From CAZUGA01 sp964619885 (GTDB lineage: Bacteria > Pseudomonadota > Gammaproteobacteria > Methylococcales > UBA1147), in NCBI GenBank assembly GCA_964619885.1, contig CAZUGA010000011.1, forward strand, positions 1 through 64,000: DNA of 64,000 nucleotides, written 5' to 3'. A model generated the notes under the pieces. The model searched no databases, was not told the origin of the DNA, and worked only from the letters and a program-made list of their open reading frames with translations. The translations under genes and the position numbers were made by a program. The stretch's first letter is position 1; every line of letters starts with the position of its first letter. Below are positions 63,946-64,000 of this stretch, one piece after another.

Positions 63946-64000
63946 ATGTTGGCTTTGAACCTCGATGCCGACGAACGTATTGAATTGTTGCAATCTATTC
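63946..64000 (+). CDS. Partial ORF at the right edge, possible addiction-module protein
   Basis: ATG 63946 opens a frame to the edge: LALNLDADERIELLQSI. This resembles the N-terminus of short antitoxin-like proteins of the addiction-module family (LaL...eERieLaesL). Only 18 residues are visible, so the call is weak. Confidence 0.3.
   Translation, partial: MLALNLDADERIELLQSI

Noticed and set aside
1..64000. CRISPR arrays, tRNA or rRNA genes, insertion sequences, prophage
   Set aside because: No regular direct repeats with spacers, no tRNA-like cloverleaf or rRNA sequence, and no transposase, integrase or phage protein among the frames.

Overview
The window is a typical stretch of a gammaproteobacterial chromosome of moderate GC (not computed). 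The evidence is a set of gene neighbourhoods known from that class: pcnB-folK-panB-panC-panD-pgi; lptG-lptF divergent from pepA-holC-valS; pilB-pilC-pilD; and a Ca/Na antiporter-kdsD-kdsC-lptC-lptA-lptB-rpoN-hpf-rapZ-mgtE block. The species cannot be named from sequence alone. I see no rRNA, tRNA, CRISPR array, insertion sequence or prophage.

Layout. 1-1450: end of an unrecognised gene, a YciK-type SDR and sufT. 1584-4731: a lipoprotein hydrolase (-), a hairpin-rich gap and a GGEEF diguanylate cyclase. 4831-8603 (-): yciO, an M50 protease, scpA, scpB, rluB. 9067-12545: a membrane protein, an ABC exporter, alkA. 12620-16172: a LysR regulator divergent from a VOC protein and a three-domain redox fusion. 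16392-19251: a lipoprotein, an HDOD-GAF protein, a SLOG/molybdenum-carrier-like protein. 19291-26957 (-): pcnB, folK, panB, panC, mscS-like, panD, pgi. 27413-30463: small membrane protein, RDD protein, lptF-lptG (-). 30687-35689: pepA, holC, valS. 35844-39811: pilB, pilC, pilD. 40095-49502: LPS precursor and transport genes, sigma-54, hpf, rapZ, mgtE. 49503-52762: two membrane proteins, lgt, a glycosyltransferase. 52883-55113: a beta-hydroxyacid dehydrogenase, hyi and a MOSC protein (-). 55183-59837 (-): metH, a glutaredoxin-like protein, a MoaD-like protein and a small protein ending in GGG. 60537-61616: a secreted protein, a DUF2970 protein and a 42-residue membrane protein. 61900-63804: an HTTM protein with a cysteine-less DCC-like domain. 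The right edge may hold the start of an addiction-module-type protein.

Functional themes are envelope biogenesis (kdsD/C supply Kdo; LptA, B, C, F, G move LPS; lgt lipidates lipoproteins), pantothenate and folate synthesis, and type IV pilus assembly.

The points most worth checking are: pcnB lacks any ATG, GTG or TTG start for its conserved N-terminus and appears to begin at ATC, aligning with the AUU start of E. coli pcnB; ptsN and npr are missing from the rpoN block although rapZ is kept; the DCC-like domain lacks its cysteines; a second short protein ending in GGG lies beside a MoaD-like carrier; a mechanosensitive channel gene is inserted in the pan cluster; a 42-residue membrane protein has a near-consensus promoter; and several perfect inverted repeats are unexplained. 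I did not find a clear new defence or mobile system.
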